Notes: a model not told the origin generated them from the letters alone. Positions 1 to 6,936 are shown, numbered from the stretch's first letter. The stretch: 17,005 bases of DNA from Candidatus Stygibacter frigidus (GCA_030765325.1 JAVCCT010000250.1:1-17005); one strand, 5' to 3'. A program made the numbers and translations.

Positions 1-2
1 AA

Positions 3-77
3 GGGAAATTGCTTGATACCGTATCTCGTTGTAAAATTGGATATTATGAAATAGATAAATTTACTCCCAAAAGATAA
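3..77 (+). CDS. possible 3' end of a gene entering from the left edge
   Basis: One plus-strand frame is open from the window edge to a TAA stop at 75-77 and encodes 24 residues ending in a mixed, charged tail (...GYYEIDKFTPKR). The composition looks protein-like, but 24 codons cannot be assigned to a family, and a minus-strand frame is also open here. I see no terminator directly after it. It is reported only as a possible partial gene. Confidence 0.3.
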   Translation, partial: GKLLDTVSRCKIGYYEIDKFTPKR

Positions 78-235
78 TTGCATATATTTCATACATCTAC
101 AGCAAGTCGGAAATATCAGTTACATTACATTTTGATCATAGCTACCTCCCCCACCCAGAGCAAGGATGAACTGGTTACAACGATAGTCAGCAAATACCCA
201 AAACTATTGGCATATCTATCAATATTCTATTATAT

Positions 236-261
236 TTCTCAGTGTTCACTGTGGTTAAAAT
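236..261 (-). repeat. 9-base-period repeat block, CACNGANAA type
   Basis: Read on the minus strand this stretch runs AACCACAGT, GAACACTGA, GAA: two units of a CACNGA motif spaced nine bases apart. It lies in a gene-free region and is the first of three neighbouring blocks with the same 9-base period (see 271-297 and 306-355). Related CACNGA runs recur at 11066-11229. Function unknown. Confidence 0.55.
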
Positions 262-270
262 ATCTTTCCA

Positions 271-297
271 GTTCGTATTGTTCGTTTTGTTCGCTGC
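271..297 (+). repeat. three tandem 9-mers, GTTCGTNTT
   Basis: Three consecutive 9-base units, GTTCGTATT, GTTCGTTTT and GTTCGCTGC, follow each other without a gap. The first two differ at one base and the third is diverged at its end. It sits between two CACNGA-type blocks and keeps the same 9-base unit length, although the unit sequence is different. Confidence 0.65.
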
Positions 298-305
298 TTA
301 ATTTA

Positions 306-355
306 TTACATTACATTATCCGTGTTAATCAGCCAAATCCGTCAAATCTGTGTTC
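306..355 (-). repeat. dispersed intergenic repeat, copy A
   Basis: This 50-base segment matches 11180-11229 at 43 of 50 positions without gaps, including an identical first 21 bases and identical last 10. On the minus strand it reads as degenerate units ending in GAT (CACAGAT, GACGGAT, GGCTGAT, CACGGAT) spaced nine to ten bases, followed by AATGTAATGTAA. A 12-base piece, TTACATTACATT, occurs a third time at 120-131. Both copies are in gene-free DNA. Confidence 0.8.
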
Positions 356-400
356 AAAGTCTTCTCTTCCCACCTTCTCTAAATTCCGAATACTCCGCTG

Positions 401-435
401 AAAAAAACAAAGGAGGCAGAATAAATCCTGCCCCC
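401..435 (-). terminator. rho-independent terminator of the decayed T9SS gene
   Basis: On the minus strand GGGGGCAG (435-428) pairs with CTGCCTCC (419-412) across an 8-base loop, with one G-T wobble, followed by a T-rich tract (TTTGTTTTTTT, 411-401). It lies about 35 bases after the stop of the minus-strand T9SS tail and is correctly oriented to end that transcript. This supports the view that a real gene once ran through here. Confidence 0.65.
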
Positions 436-469
436 CACATTTCCCGATTCTCGAGTTCCGAGTTTCGTA

Positions 470-673
470 CTATTTCAGTAAAATTACCTTCTTCACATCA
501 CATTGATCACCAGCTTCAAATCGCAAGAAATATATTCCACTATTCTGTCCCTCAGCATTCCAAATCACTGAATGTGCTCCTGCAGACATCTGCTGCTCCA
601 GCACAGTATCAATTTTCTGCCCTTTGATATTATAGATTTCCATAAAAAAGAGTAAAATGAGTGATTTTGGCAT
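470..673 (-). pseudogene. remnant: T9SS type A C-terminal sorting domain
   Basis: The last ~57 of 67 codons encode a typical C-terminal sorting domain of the type IX secretion system: an IYNIKGQKI opening, a central GAHSVIWNAEGQNSGIYFLRF-like strand region, and a KKVILLK end. In intact proteins this domain sits at the end of a long secreted or surface protein and directs export across the outer membrane. Here the passenger and signal peptide are missing: upstream of the ATG at 673-671 an in-frame TAG appears within four codons, and the first ten residues (MPKSLILLFF) do not fit the family. The match seems to begin abruptly near residue 11. A hairpin terminator follows at 401-435. I interpret it as the 3' end of a gene whose 5' part was lost by deletion or recombination. 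A functional mini-protein is possible but unlikely. Confidence 0.7.
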
Positions 674-1025
674 AAATAATGCCTAATATGTTATCAGAAT
701 AAAATGAAATTAGAAGAATTTAATGAATAGAATTTTATTATTTCTAATAGTAATTATTATTGGCAGCACTATTTTTGATTTATAGTATGTATAATCTACG
801 AATGATGTTGTTTAAAATATTTCCAGGATTCATGTGTGACAGGAAACGTGATATGAAGAAGATAGTTTCCATATATTATCGTATAACCAAAGTCGTGAAT
901 TATTTATTTAGTAACTGGAAACTAATGGTCAGGAAAAAGTATAAGGGACAGCATGCTGAATATTTACAGTTGAAGATAAAATTCAAATGAAAAACGGGGG
1001 GATGCCAGGGATTATAATCAAATTG
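674..1025. other. A+T-rich gene-free stretch
   Basis: I see no supportable gene here. The stretch is strongly A+T-rich. It contains a small perfect inverted repeat, GGCAT-AAATA-ATGCC (669-683), overlapping the start of the T9SS remnant. It also has an 8-base inverted pair, AGTTTCCA (864-871) and TGGAAACT (916-923), 44 bases apart. A weak reading frame with a TTG start (760-990) lacks a ribosome binding site and any recognisable feature. Confidence 0.5.
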
Positions 1026-1054
1026 TTGACAATTACGCCATAACTCTGTAATTG
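1026..1054 (+). promoter_or_regulatory. candidate sigma70-type promoter for the TPR lipoprotein gene
   Basis: A perfect TTGACA (1026-1031) is followed 17 bases later by TAATTG (1049-1054), a mediocre -10 element. It would give a leader of about 25 bases before the ATG at 1086, which includes the GGAGG at 1075-1079. The -35 is convincing; the -10 is not. Confidence 0.3.
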
Positions 1055-1085
1055 GTAATAATAAATTTAATATTGGAGGTTTTAT

Positions 1086-2069
1086 ATGAATAGAAAAGCT
1101 TTTTATCTGGTGTTAGTGATACTTCTCTCATTAACAGCCTGCCTGTGGTCAGAAAAATCTAACGAGAGATTAGCTCGAGAAAAAGGCGTAGAAGCAGAAA
1201 ATCTTTGGGAAGGAGAAAATTATATAGAATCCGCTCAAGCATGTGAAGAAGCAATTAGCATGTTCAAGCAGGCAGTAACGAAAGATCAAGTTCCAAACGA
1301 TTCAGCCTTGATTTCTCATTGGCTCGCAATAGCATTTGATAGCTACGTAAAGTCTTCTGATTTTGACAACGCACTACGTATCCTGAGTGAAATGATCAAA
1401 CTTGATCCTGAAAACATGAAATATTATTCTCAAAAAGCCATTCTTCAAAAGAAACTTGAAAGATTTGATGATGCAATCGAAACTTATAGCTATATTGATT
1501 CAGTAAAGCCAAGTTATAAAAACAGTAAATCAATTGCCTCGATCTATAAAGATCGCGAGGACTGGGAAAATGCACTTAAATGGTATTATCGCTCATATGA
1601 CCAGAGACAGGATTCCAATACTATCAAGGATATTGCAGTAATAAATCTTACACTGGGTAGAAACGAAGCAGCCATCCAGGCATATAAAGATTTCCTTGAT
1701 ACTGATCCTGCCACAGCTACTAAAATAAAGACCTATAAGAATCTTGGTAAACTTTATGAAGATCTGGGAGAGATGAATAATGCTTTGGAATATTATGAAA
1801 AATCTAATAAACTAAGATATGATAATCAAATCACATTGAAATTGATAAGCAGTTATTATGATTTGAAGATGTATGACAAAAGCCTTATTAATATTGCATT
1901 GTATTTAAAAAACGTGCCTGATGGAGCGCCAGCTTTATATTTCCGGGCAATGATCAATTTTGATAAAGGTAATCTGCAAGATGCCAGAAAGGATTTTGTT
2001 GCTATCAAGAGTGATCCCACTTATGGCTCAATTGCCACAGGTTATATCGAGTCAATAGACTCTCAATAG
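1086..2069 (+). CDS. TPR-repeat lipoprotein
   Basis: The 327-residue product begins with a lipoprotein signal: positive residues, a hydrophobic core, and the lipobox L-T-A-C with cysteine 19 as the lipidated residue. The rest is a chain of about seven tetratricopeptide repeats between residues 78 and 315, seen as repeated patterns such as ALRILSEMIKLDPEN, AIQAYKDFLDTDP and ALEYYEKSNKLRYDN. Such proteins form helical solenoids that hold together periplasmic or outer-membrane complexes; the partner cannot be told from sequence. The start is fixed by GGAGG seven bases upstream of the ATG. The gene is monocistronic, with a candidate promoter upstream and a strong terminator at 2096-2121. The protein class is sure; the function is unknown. 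Confidence 0.92.
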   Translation: MNRKAFYLVLVILLSLTACLWSEKSNERLAREKGVEAENLWEGENYIESAQACEEAISMFKQAVTKDQVPNDSALISHWLAIAFDSYVKSSDFDNALRILSEMIKLDPENMKYYSQKAILQKKLERFDDAIETYSYIDSVKPSYKNSKSIASIYKDREDWENALKWYYRSYDQRQDSNTIKDIAVINLTLGRNEAAIQAYKDFLDTDPATATKIKTYKNLGKLYEDLGEMNNALEYYEKSNKLRYDNQITLKLISSYYDLKMYDKSLINIALYLKNVPDGAPALYFRAMINFDKGNLQDARKDFVAIKSDPTYGSIATGYIESIDSQ

Positions 2070-2095
2070 TCGTTTTGTTCAAAATTTATATTAAG

Positions 2096-2121
2096 CCGAT
2101 CTTAACAGATCGGTTTTTTTT
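2096..2121 (+). terminator. rho-independent terminator of the TPR lipoprotein gene
   Basis: CCGATC (2096-2101) and GATCGG (2108-2113) form a perfect 6-bp stem around TTAACA, extendable by G-T and A-T pairs, followed directly by eight T residues (2114-2121). It lies 26 bases after the stop codon. Confidence 0.88.
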
Positions 2122-2122
2122 A

Positions 2123-2150
2123 TTGCCAAAATAAATTACTTAATTAAATT
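2123..2150 (+). promoter_or_regulatory. candidate promoter for the secreted protein gene
   Basis: TTGCCA (2123-2128) and TAAATT (2145-2150) are 16 bases apart, just after the preceding terminator and about 27 bases before the chosen ATG at 2177. Both elements are partial matches to the sigma70 consensus in a very A+T-rich stretch, so a chance match is possible. Confidence 0.3.
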
Positions 2151-2176
2151 ATGACCATTAATAGATGGGAGAAAAA

Positions 2177-2746
2177 ATGAAAAAGGTACTAATAACATTT
2201 ATATTACTTATGATGGCAATCCTACTTATGGCAGATACCCCAATAACCAGCTTCAAAGCATTAGTATGGAGTCAATTCCTAAATGACCTGATAGAGATCA
2301 ATGTTGATATTGCTTATGATGAATCAGGAGATCGCGTTTATATGACCATCCCAGATGGAAAATATCCCACTGAGATCACAATTACGGAAGAATACCGCAA
2401 AGCTATGTTTGATTTGATAAGAAGATATGTACGCAAAGAGAGGCAGGCTGTTGATTGGGAAGAGGAATATGATATGGAACTGGGCAGATTGCCAGTTGCT
2501 GATAGTCGGTTTAAGAGGTATAAAACCTGGCATAACTCAAAAGTCAATTCCTCAGCAAATTTCTTCTCTCAAAACAAAACGCTGCATCAGTTCATTCTTT
2601 TCTTTAGCCCGATGACATCAAGAGAAGATGATATGATAACCAAGAAAGGATTCAAACTATATTTCTGGTTTGAAGATGCAAAGAAATTGGAAAATGCCTT
2701 CAAATCGAAGACATATAAAAAATATTTTACTAAAGATAATAAGTAA
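2177..2746 (+). CDS. small secreted protein of unknown function
   Basis: I do not recognise a family. The start at 2177 is preferred over the in-frame ATG at 2165 because GGGAG (2167-2171) lies six bases before it and overlaps the earlier ATG. The 189-residue product begins MKKVLITFILLMMAILLMA, a clear signal peptide with likely cleavage after the alanine, before DTPITSF. The mature part is about 170 residues, mixed in charge, with no cysteine and no further membrane segment. It includes a lysine/arginine and glutamate-rich helix (RRYVRKERQAVDWEEEYD), an aromatic-rich FILFFSP strand and a lysine-rich C terminus. It is expected in the periplasm or outside the cell. Neighbours give no functional hint, since a terminator separates it from the TPR gene and tpiA follows after about 120 bases. 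Confidence 0.78.
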   Translation: MKKVLITFILLMMAILLMADTPITSFKALVWSQFLNDLIEINVDIAYDESGDRVYMTIPDGKYPTEITITEEYRKAMFDLIRRYVRKERQAVDWEEEYDMELGRLPVADSRFKRYKTWHNSKVNSSANFFSQNKTLHQFILFFSPMTSREDDMITKKGFKLYFWFEDAKKLENAFKSKTYKKYFTKDNK

Positions 2747-2777
2747 AATTTAGCCTTGATAGCACTAAAATCAGATT

Positions 2778-2799
2778 GAGAAAATTATTATTCTCTTTT
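2778..2799 (+). terminator. weak candidate terminator before tpiA
   Basis: GAGAA (2778-2782) and TTCTC (2791-2795) can form a 5-bp stem with an 8-base loop followed by TTTT (2796-2799). The stem is short and A+T-rich, so termination would be leaky at best. Confidence 0.3.
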
Positions 2800-2868
2800 C
2801 TGCTTGCCAATCTTATATTAACACAAATTCTGTCCTAAATCTAATTAATGAAAAAAAAGGAGAGTGTC

Positions 2869-3630
2869 ATGGATAAAATTTATATAGCTGGAAACTGGAA
2901 GATGAATATGACTTTTTCGGCAGCAGATGATTTTTTTGCCCAGTTAGCAGATTATCTGAATAACAATGGATCAAAAAAAGTCGAAACCCTTATATTTCCC
3001 CCATTCACATATCTTGAACTTGCCACAGATACGGCAGAAGAGACCTCATTAAGCATCGGAGCACAAAATGTTTCAGATCATAATAATGGAGCATATACTG
3101 GTGAGATCTCAGCAGATATTCTATCATCGATGAATGTGGAATATTGTCTTGTGGGGCATTCAGAACGACGCCAGTATTTCAAGGAAGATAATTCACTCCT
3201 GAATAAAAAGATCAAGAAGCTCCGGAATTTCTTTATCAAACCTGTCCTGTGTGTAGGAGAATCATTAGCTGAAAGAGAAGCTGGGAAAGCGCATGAAGTG
3301 GTCATAAAGCAATTAGAGAAATGCCTGGAAGGTATTGAGATAGATGATGATCTCCTGATAGCTTATGAACCGGTTTGGGCTATTGGCACTGGCAGAACAG
3401 CAACACCACAGCAGGCTCAGGAAATTCATAAAATGATCAGGGAATGGATTGCAGAGAAATATGATCTGAAGACGGCTGAAAACCTTCCTATTTTATACGG
3501 TGGAAGCGTAAAACCATCTAACCTGGCTGAACTTATGACCCAGCCCGATATAAATGGAGGGTTGATTGGCGGAGCATCTCTTGATATAGAAAGCTATGTT
3601 GAGATGCTGAATATGGCATCAAAAATTTGA
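2869..3630 (+). CDS. tpiA: triosephosphate isomerase
   Basis: This cytoplasmic enzyme interconverts dihydroxyacetone phosphate and glyceraldehyde 3-phosphate in glycolysis and gluconeogenesis. The 253-residue length is normal for the family. The catalytic set is complete: Lys11 in GNWKMN, His97 in VGHSERR and Glu167 in AYEPVWAIGTG. The phosphate-binding loops YGGSVKPSN (from 210) and GGLIGGASLD (from 230) are intact. An in-frame ATG at 2848 exists, but the purine-rich GGAGAG at 2859-2864 lies just before the ATG at 2869, and that start gives the standard MDKIYIAGNWKMN opening. A TATATT at 2814-2819 might be a -10 element, without a good -35. serS follows after 16 bases, so the two are probably co-transcribed. 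Confidence 0.98.
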   Translation: MDKIYIAGNWKMNMTFSAADDFFAQLADYLNNNGSKKVETLIFPPFTYLELATDTAEETSLSIGAQNVSDHNNGAYTGEISADILSSMNVEYCLVGHSERRQYFKEDNSLLNKKIKKLRNFFIKPVLCVGESLAEREAGKAHEVVIKQLEKCLEGIEIDDDLLIAYEPVWAIGTGRTATPQQAQEIHKMIREWIAEKYDLKTAENLPILYGGSVKPSNLAELMTQPDINGGLIGGASLDIESYVEMLNMASKI

Positions 3631-3646
3631 TAAAAAGGAGAAATCA

Positions 3647-4909
3647 GTGATAGATATCAAATATATCCGCAATAGTCCTGATATGCTCAGGGAAGCAGTT
3701 AAAAATAAAAAAGAGAAAGCTGACATAGATCGCATTCTTGAAATTGATGAATTGAGACGTAAACTTCAATATGACTTTGATAATCTAAGGGCAGACCAAA
3801 AAAAGACCAGCAGTGAGATACCTCAATTAAAGAAAGCAGGAAAAGATGTAAGTGAAGTAATGGAAAGAATGAAATCCCTTGCTGATGAGCTTAAAAGCAT
3901 CTCGACAGAACTTTCTGAAAGCGGAAATGAGTTGGACAGCCTTCTACTCACCGTTCCTAATATCCCCGCAGAAGGTGTTCCATTAGGCGGAGAAGAAAAT
4001 AACCTGCAGGTAAGGCAATGGGGAGAAGCAAAGAAATTTAATTTCCAAACCCGTGATCAAGTGGAACTGGCAGAGATAAATGACCTTTTTGATCTAAAAA
4101 GGGCAGCCAAAATGTCTGGTAGTGGATTTATTACCTATACAGGGAAAGGAGCTGCATTAGAGAGGGCTTTGATAAATTTCTTTCTGGATTTTCATATAAA
4201 GAAACACAATTATGAAGAGATTTCTGCTCCCTTCATTGTTAATCGTGAGACTATGACCGGCACAGGTCAATTACCAAAGCTGGAAAATGACATGTATCAT
4301 ATAGATCAGGATGATATGTTCCTGATCCCCACTTCAGAAGTGTCTGTAACAAATTTCTATGCCGGTGAAATACTGCCTTATTCATTATTACCTAAAAAAT
4401 TTGCATCATACAGCCCCTGTTTCCGTCGGGAAGCTGGTTCTTATGGCAAAGATAATAAAGGATTGCAGAGGGTTCATCAGTTCAATAAAGTAGAAATGGT
4501 CCGTTTTGTACAACCGGAGACATCATATGATGTACTTGATGAAATGGTACATGATGCAGAAGATATACTTCAAGCCTTAGGATTGCACTATCGGGTAGTT
4601 GTTCTCGCTACTGGTGATCTCAGTTTTGCTTCAGCAAAAACTTTTGATCTGGAAGTGTGGGCTCCCGGGACAGGTAAATATCTGGAAGTTTCTTCAGTAT
4701 CAAATTTCCTTGATTTTCAAGCTCGCAGAGCAAACATAAGATTTAGAGATAATGATGGAAAGGTTAAATACCTTCATACTTTAAACGGTTCAGGACTGGC
4801 AACACCGAGGAGTTTTATTGCTTTAATAGAAACCTGGCAAAATGAAGATGGCACTATCACAATACCTGAAGCACTAAGACCATATCTGGGAAATAGAGAA
4901 ATTCTATAG
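3647..4909 (+). CDS. serS: seryl-tRNA synthetase
   Basis: It charges tRNA(Ser) with serine, and also tRNA(Sec) where selenocysteine is made, which ties it to selA in this window. The 420 residues show the family architecture: an N-terminal antiparallel coiled-coil arm (about 10-100) that grips the long variable arm of the tRNA, then a class II core. Visible core elements are TSEVSVTNF (229-237, serine/ATP pocket), motif 2 FRREAGSYGKDNKGLQRVHQF-like (259-279), EVSSVSNFLDFQARR (347-361), and motif 3 NGSGLATPRSFIALIE with Arg388. The start is GTG, with AAAAAGGAG placed six bases upstream. It forms a short operon with tpiA. Its stop overlaps the convergent rsmD end by six bases, and its terminator lies inside rsmD. 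Confidence 0.98.
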   Translation: MIDIKYIRNSPDMLREAVKNKKEKADIDRILEIDELRRKLQYDFDNLRADQKKTSSEIPQLKKAGKDVSEVMERMKSLADELKSISTELSESGNELDSLLLTVPNIPAEGVPLGGEENNLQVRQWGEAKKFNFQTRDQVELAEINDLFDLKRAAKMSGSGFITYTGKGAALERALINFFLDFHIKKHNYEEISAPFIVNRETMTGTGQLPKLENDMYHIDQDDMFLIPTSEVSVTNFYAGEILPYSLLPKKFASYSPCFRREAGSYGKDNKGLQRVHQFNKVEMVRFVQPETSYDVLDEMVHDAEDILQALGLHYRVVVLATGDLSFASAKTFDLEVWAPGTGKYLEVSSVSNFLDFQARRANIRFRDNDGKVKYLHTLNGSGLATPRSFIALIETWQNEDGTITIPEALRPYLGNREIL

Positions 4910-5464
4910 TTTACCTAAATTATTAATCTTATTAACTGATAATATTGAGACCTGGCTTTGCCGGGTCTTTTTTATTTGAATAATATGGCTTTCCCATCTT
5001 TCTTCAAGAGCTTCACTGGGAGAATGTTCTGCTACAATTATCCCATTTTCACGGAGTAGATTTGCTTCAAATATCTCAGCTAATGTACTATTGATAAGGT
5101 TTTTATTATAAGGAGGATCTAAAAATATCATGTCAAATTGTTCTTCACATTTCTTAATAAAAGGTATTACCTTTTTCTTGATCAGACGGCACTGTTCTCT
5201 GCACCCTAAAATATCTATATTGCTAATGATGGTCGCAATCGATTTGTGAGAAAATTCCACCATTATTACACTTCTGGCTCCCCTGCTGATTGCCTCCAAT
5301 CCTATTGATCCACTACCTGAATATAGATCAAGAAAGTCCACTCCTTCACAATCCGGTATGGTATTAAAAATGGTTTCCTTCATAAAATCTGTAGTTGGTC
5401 TGGCAGTATTACCCGGAACACTGCGCAAGGTTCGTTTCTTATATTTGCCTGCTATTATTCTCAC
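4904..5464 (-). CDS. rsmD: 16S rRNA (guanine966-N2)-methyltransferase RsmD
   Basis: It is an S-adenosylmethionine-dependent methyltransferase that modifies G966 of 16S rRNA (E. coli numbering) in the assembling 30S subunit. The 186-residue length is typical. Diagnostic parts are MRIIAGKYKKR and ARPTTDFMKETIFN near the N terminus, the SAM-binding motif DLYSGSGSIGLEAISRGA (46-63), and the catalytic DPPY at 116-119. The start is GTG, preceded by AAAGGA about five bases upstream. It is last in the seven-gene minus-strand run, 27 bases after the acidic-protein gene. The C-terminal tail (SVNKINNLGKL) runs beyond the usual end of the domain and overlaps the end of serS. I see no terminator for the minus-strand transcript after the stop. 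Confidence 0.94.
   Translation of the reverse strand: MRIIAGKYKKRTLRSVPGNTARPTTDFMKETIFNTIPDCEGVDFLDLYSGSGSIGLEAISRGARSVIMVEFSHKSIATIISNIDILGCREQCRLIKKKVIPFIKKCEEQFDMIFLDPPYNKNLINSTLAEIFEANLLRENGIIVAEHSPSEALEERWESHIIQIKKTRQSQVSILSVNKINNLGKL
4948..4973 (+). terminator. serS terminator embedded in the rsmD coding region
   Basis: AGACCTGGC (4948-4956) pairs with GCCGGGTCT (4960-4968) over a TTT loop, nine pairs with one G-T wobble, followed by a T tract to 4973. It works on the plus strand, 38 bases after the serS stop. On the minus strand the same bases encode about residues 164-173 of RsmD (KKTRQSQVSI) and have no T tract, so the terminator is one-way. Confidence 0.87.
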
Positions 5465-5491
5465 TCTATTCCTTTTGTTATATCAGCTAAA

Positions 5492-6343
5492 TCAATCGAT
5501 AAGTTCTTCCAGGTCAGCTAAGGTTAATTCTTCCAGCTTTTTACCCTCTTCCAGTTTGGGTTTCAATAATCTGCGTAATTCCTCAGCACTCATTCCTCGC
5601 ATGATCCTAAGCACATTAAATAGTTTCTGATCCATATCATCCTGGAGTTTCTTTTCCACATTCTCATCGTCAGATACTGTGTTTTCTTCAGTCAAACCCT
5701 TCGTAACATCCTTTTTATAGTTACTGGTGAAATCATCTAATCCCGGAACAAGGTCTTCACTATCATTAGAAGTTACTTTATCAGGCTCAGGAACTTCAAT
5801 TTCAGGCTCTACATATACTTCATCCCCCAAAGTGGGAAATTCTATTTCCTCATCCGCTATTTCTTCTTCTTCAGCATCTATTTCAGGAAGGTCTTCTTCA
5901 ATACTGGCTGCTTCTATATCTGCTGCAGACAAACCTGGTGAATGAGTTTTCTCCTTTTCTGGCTCAGGAGCAGCTTCCGGTTTTTCTTCAATTTCTTCAA
6001 CAACTGGAACTGGCTCAGGTACGGATTCAATCTCGTCTTCCATTTCAGATATTTTACCTTCAAAATCATTTTCAATATCATTCAATGTCTCAATGGTAGC
6101 AATGCGCAAATCCTCAGGAATAATATGCAGTGCAGCAGCTTCTTCTTTGGTGAATATTTTTTTAACCTGTTTATTATATTCATCCCATCTTGATTTACAT
6201 ATCTCACTTACGGCATCAGTGATCTGGGTCTGATAATCTTTCTCTTCCTTTGCCTGTAAATAAAGATATATTGCCAGGGCATAATCATACTTCTCTTGAG
6301 AAACATATAGTTTCGCAAGTGTCTCTGTCGGTTTTGTATCCAT
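5492..6343 (-). CDS. acidic low-complexity protein with N-terminal TPR-like motif
   Basis: I recognise no named family. The start at 6343 is preferred to the ATG at 6358 because GAGAGG lies just before it, and the upstream gene then ends two bases earlier. The 283-residue product has three parts. Residues 6-33 (ETLAKLYVSQEKYDYALAIY...) look like a single TPR-type helical pair followed by more helix to about 105. Residues 105-235 are extremely rich in Glu, Asp and Pro (for example EIDAEEEEIADEEIEFP) and almost certainly disordered. Residues 237-283 form a compact helical end (LFNVLRIMRGMSAEELRRLL...). There is no signal peptide or membrane segment, so it should be cytoplasmic. The build suggests two small interaction modules joined by a flexible acidic linker. 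Its partner is unknown; the adjacent membrane HhH protein is an obvious candidate, by position only. Confidence 0.78.
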   Translation of the reverse strand: MDTKPTETLAKLYVSQEKYDYALAIYLYLQAKEEKDYQTQITDAVSEICKSRWDEYNKQVKKIFTKEEAAALHIIPEDLRIATIETLNDIENDFEGKISEMEDEIESVPEPVPVVEEIEEKPEAAPEPEKEKTHSPGLSAADIEAASIEEDLPEIDAEEEEIADEEIEFPTLGDEVYVEPEIEVPEPDKVTSNDSEDLVPGLDDFTSNYKKDVTKGLTEENTVSDDENVEKKLQDDMDQKLFNVLRIMRGMSAEELRRLLKPKLEEGKKLEELTLADLEELID

Positions 6344-6345
6344 TT

Positions 6346-6936
6346 CTACCTCTCGCATTTAATATAGGGCAATATTTTTGCCAGCGTTTTATCGCCAATT
6401 CCTTTCACTTCTATCAGTTCTTGCACATTGTTAAACTTTCCGATCTCGTTTCTCCTGTCAATAATTCGTTGTCCCTTTACTGGACCAATACCCGGTAAAC
6501 TGATGAAATCTTCCAGATCAGCGATATTTATATCTATTAATGAATCCTCTTCTACAGATTGCATTATCTTTTCAGGTTCTGCTGATTCGCCAAATTTTAC
6601 TATAAAAGGTCTTATTCTTTCCAAGGTGACAGTTCCAATACCTTTCACGTTAATAAGGTCATCCACGCTCGCAAATCCATTCTCAGCGCGATAGGCAAGA
6701 ATTCGTTCTGCCAGTTTAGGACCTATTCGCGGTAAGGTCTGCAGTTCCTCTGAATCTGCGGCTCTGATATCAACGGCAGTAAGATTATCACTTACTTCAT
6801 TGAGAGTTCCCTCAAAAACTTCATCAGCAGCAGTCAATTTCAAATATTTGATCCCCAAACCGAGGAACAGCATTATCAATACAAAAGTGAGTATTTTGCG
6901 TTCATTAAAAGTAAAATAATCTTGAGGTCTAAACAT
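6346..6936 (-). CDS. membrane-anchored helix-hairpin-helix protein, ComEA-like
   Basis: The 196-residue product has one membrane segment at about residues 15-30 (LTFVLIMLFLGLGIKYL region) and then two copies of the ComEA-type helix-hairpin-helix module. Module 1 spans about 54-114 (LPRIGPKLAERIL...VKGIGTVTLERI) and module 2 about 134-193 (LPGIGPVKGQRII...VKGIGDKTLAKI). Each has two G-I-G hairpins that contact the DNA backbone without sequence specificity. ComEA proteins bind incoming DNA on the outer face of the inner membrane during natural transformation. Most that I know carry one such module, so the duplication is notable. The start is one base after the stop of the upstream gene with no strong ribosome binding site, so translation is probably coupled. 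No other competence gene is seen here, so the DNA-uptake role is inferred from the family. Confidence 0.88.
   Translation of the reverse strand: MFRPQDYFTFNERKILTFVLIMLFLGLGIKYLKLTAADEVFEGTLNEVSDNLTAVDIRAADSEELQTLPRIGPKLAERILAYRAENGFASVDDLINVKGIGTVTLERIRPFIVKFGESAEPEKIMQSVEEDSLIDINIADLEDFISLPGIGPVKGQRIIDRRNEIGKFNNVQELIEVKGIGDKTLAKILPYIKCER

Noticed and set aside
78..627. Two overlapping plus-strand open frames of about 100 codons.
   Set aside because: They run through the repeat blocks and, in the second case, antisense through the T9SS tail; no ribosome sites and low-complexity translations.
864..923. Inverted pair AGTTTCCA / TGGAAACT, 44 bases apart.
   Set aside because: Spacing is too wide for a hairpin of note, and 8-base inverted pairs are expected by chance in several hundred A+T-rich bases.
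760..990. Open frame of 76 codons with TTG start between the T9SS remnant and the TPR gene.
   Set aside because: No ribosome binding site, no recognisable family, composition dictated by A+T-rich DNA, and it lies in a stretch with no other gene signals.
5360..5630. Plus-strand open frame opposite rsmD and the acidic-protein gene.
   Set aside because: It is opposite two minus-strand genes that have proper starts and ribosome sites; no independent support.
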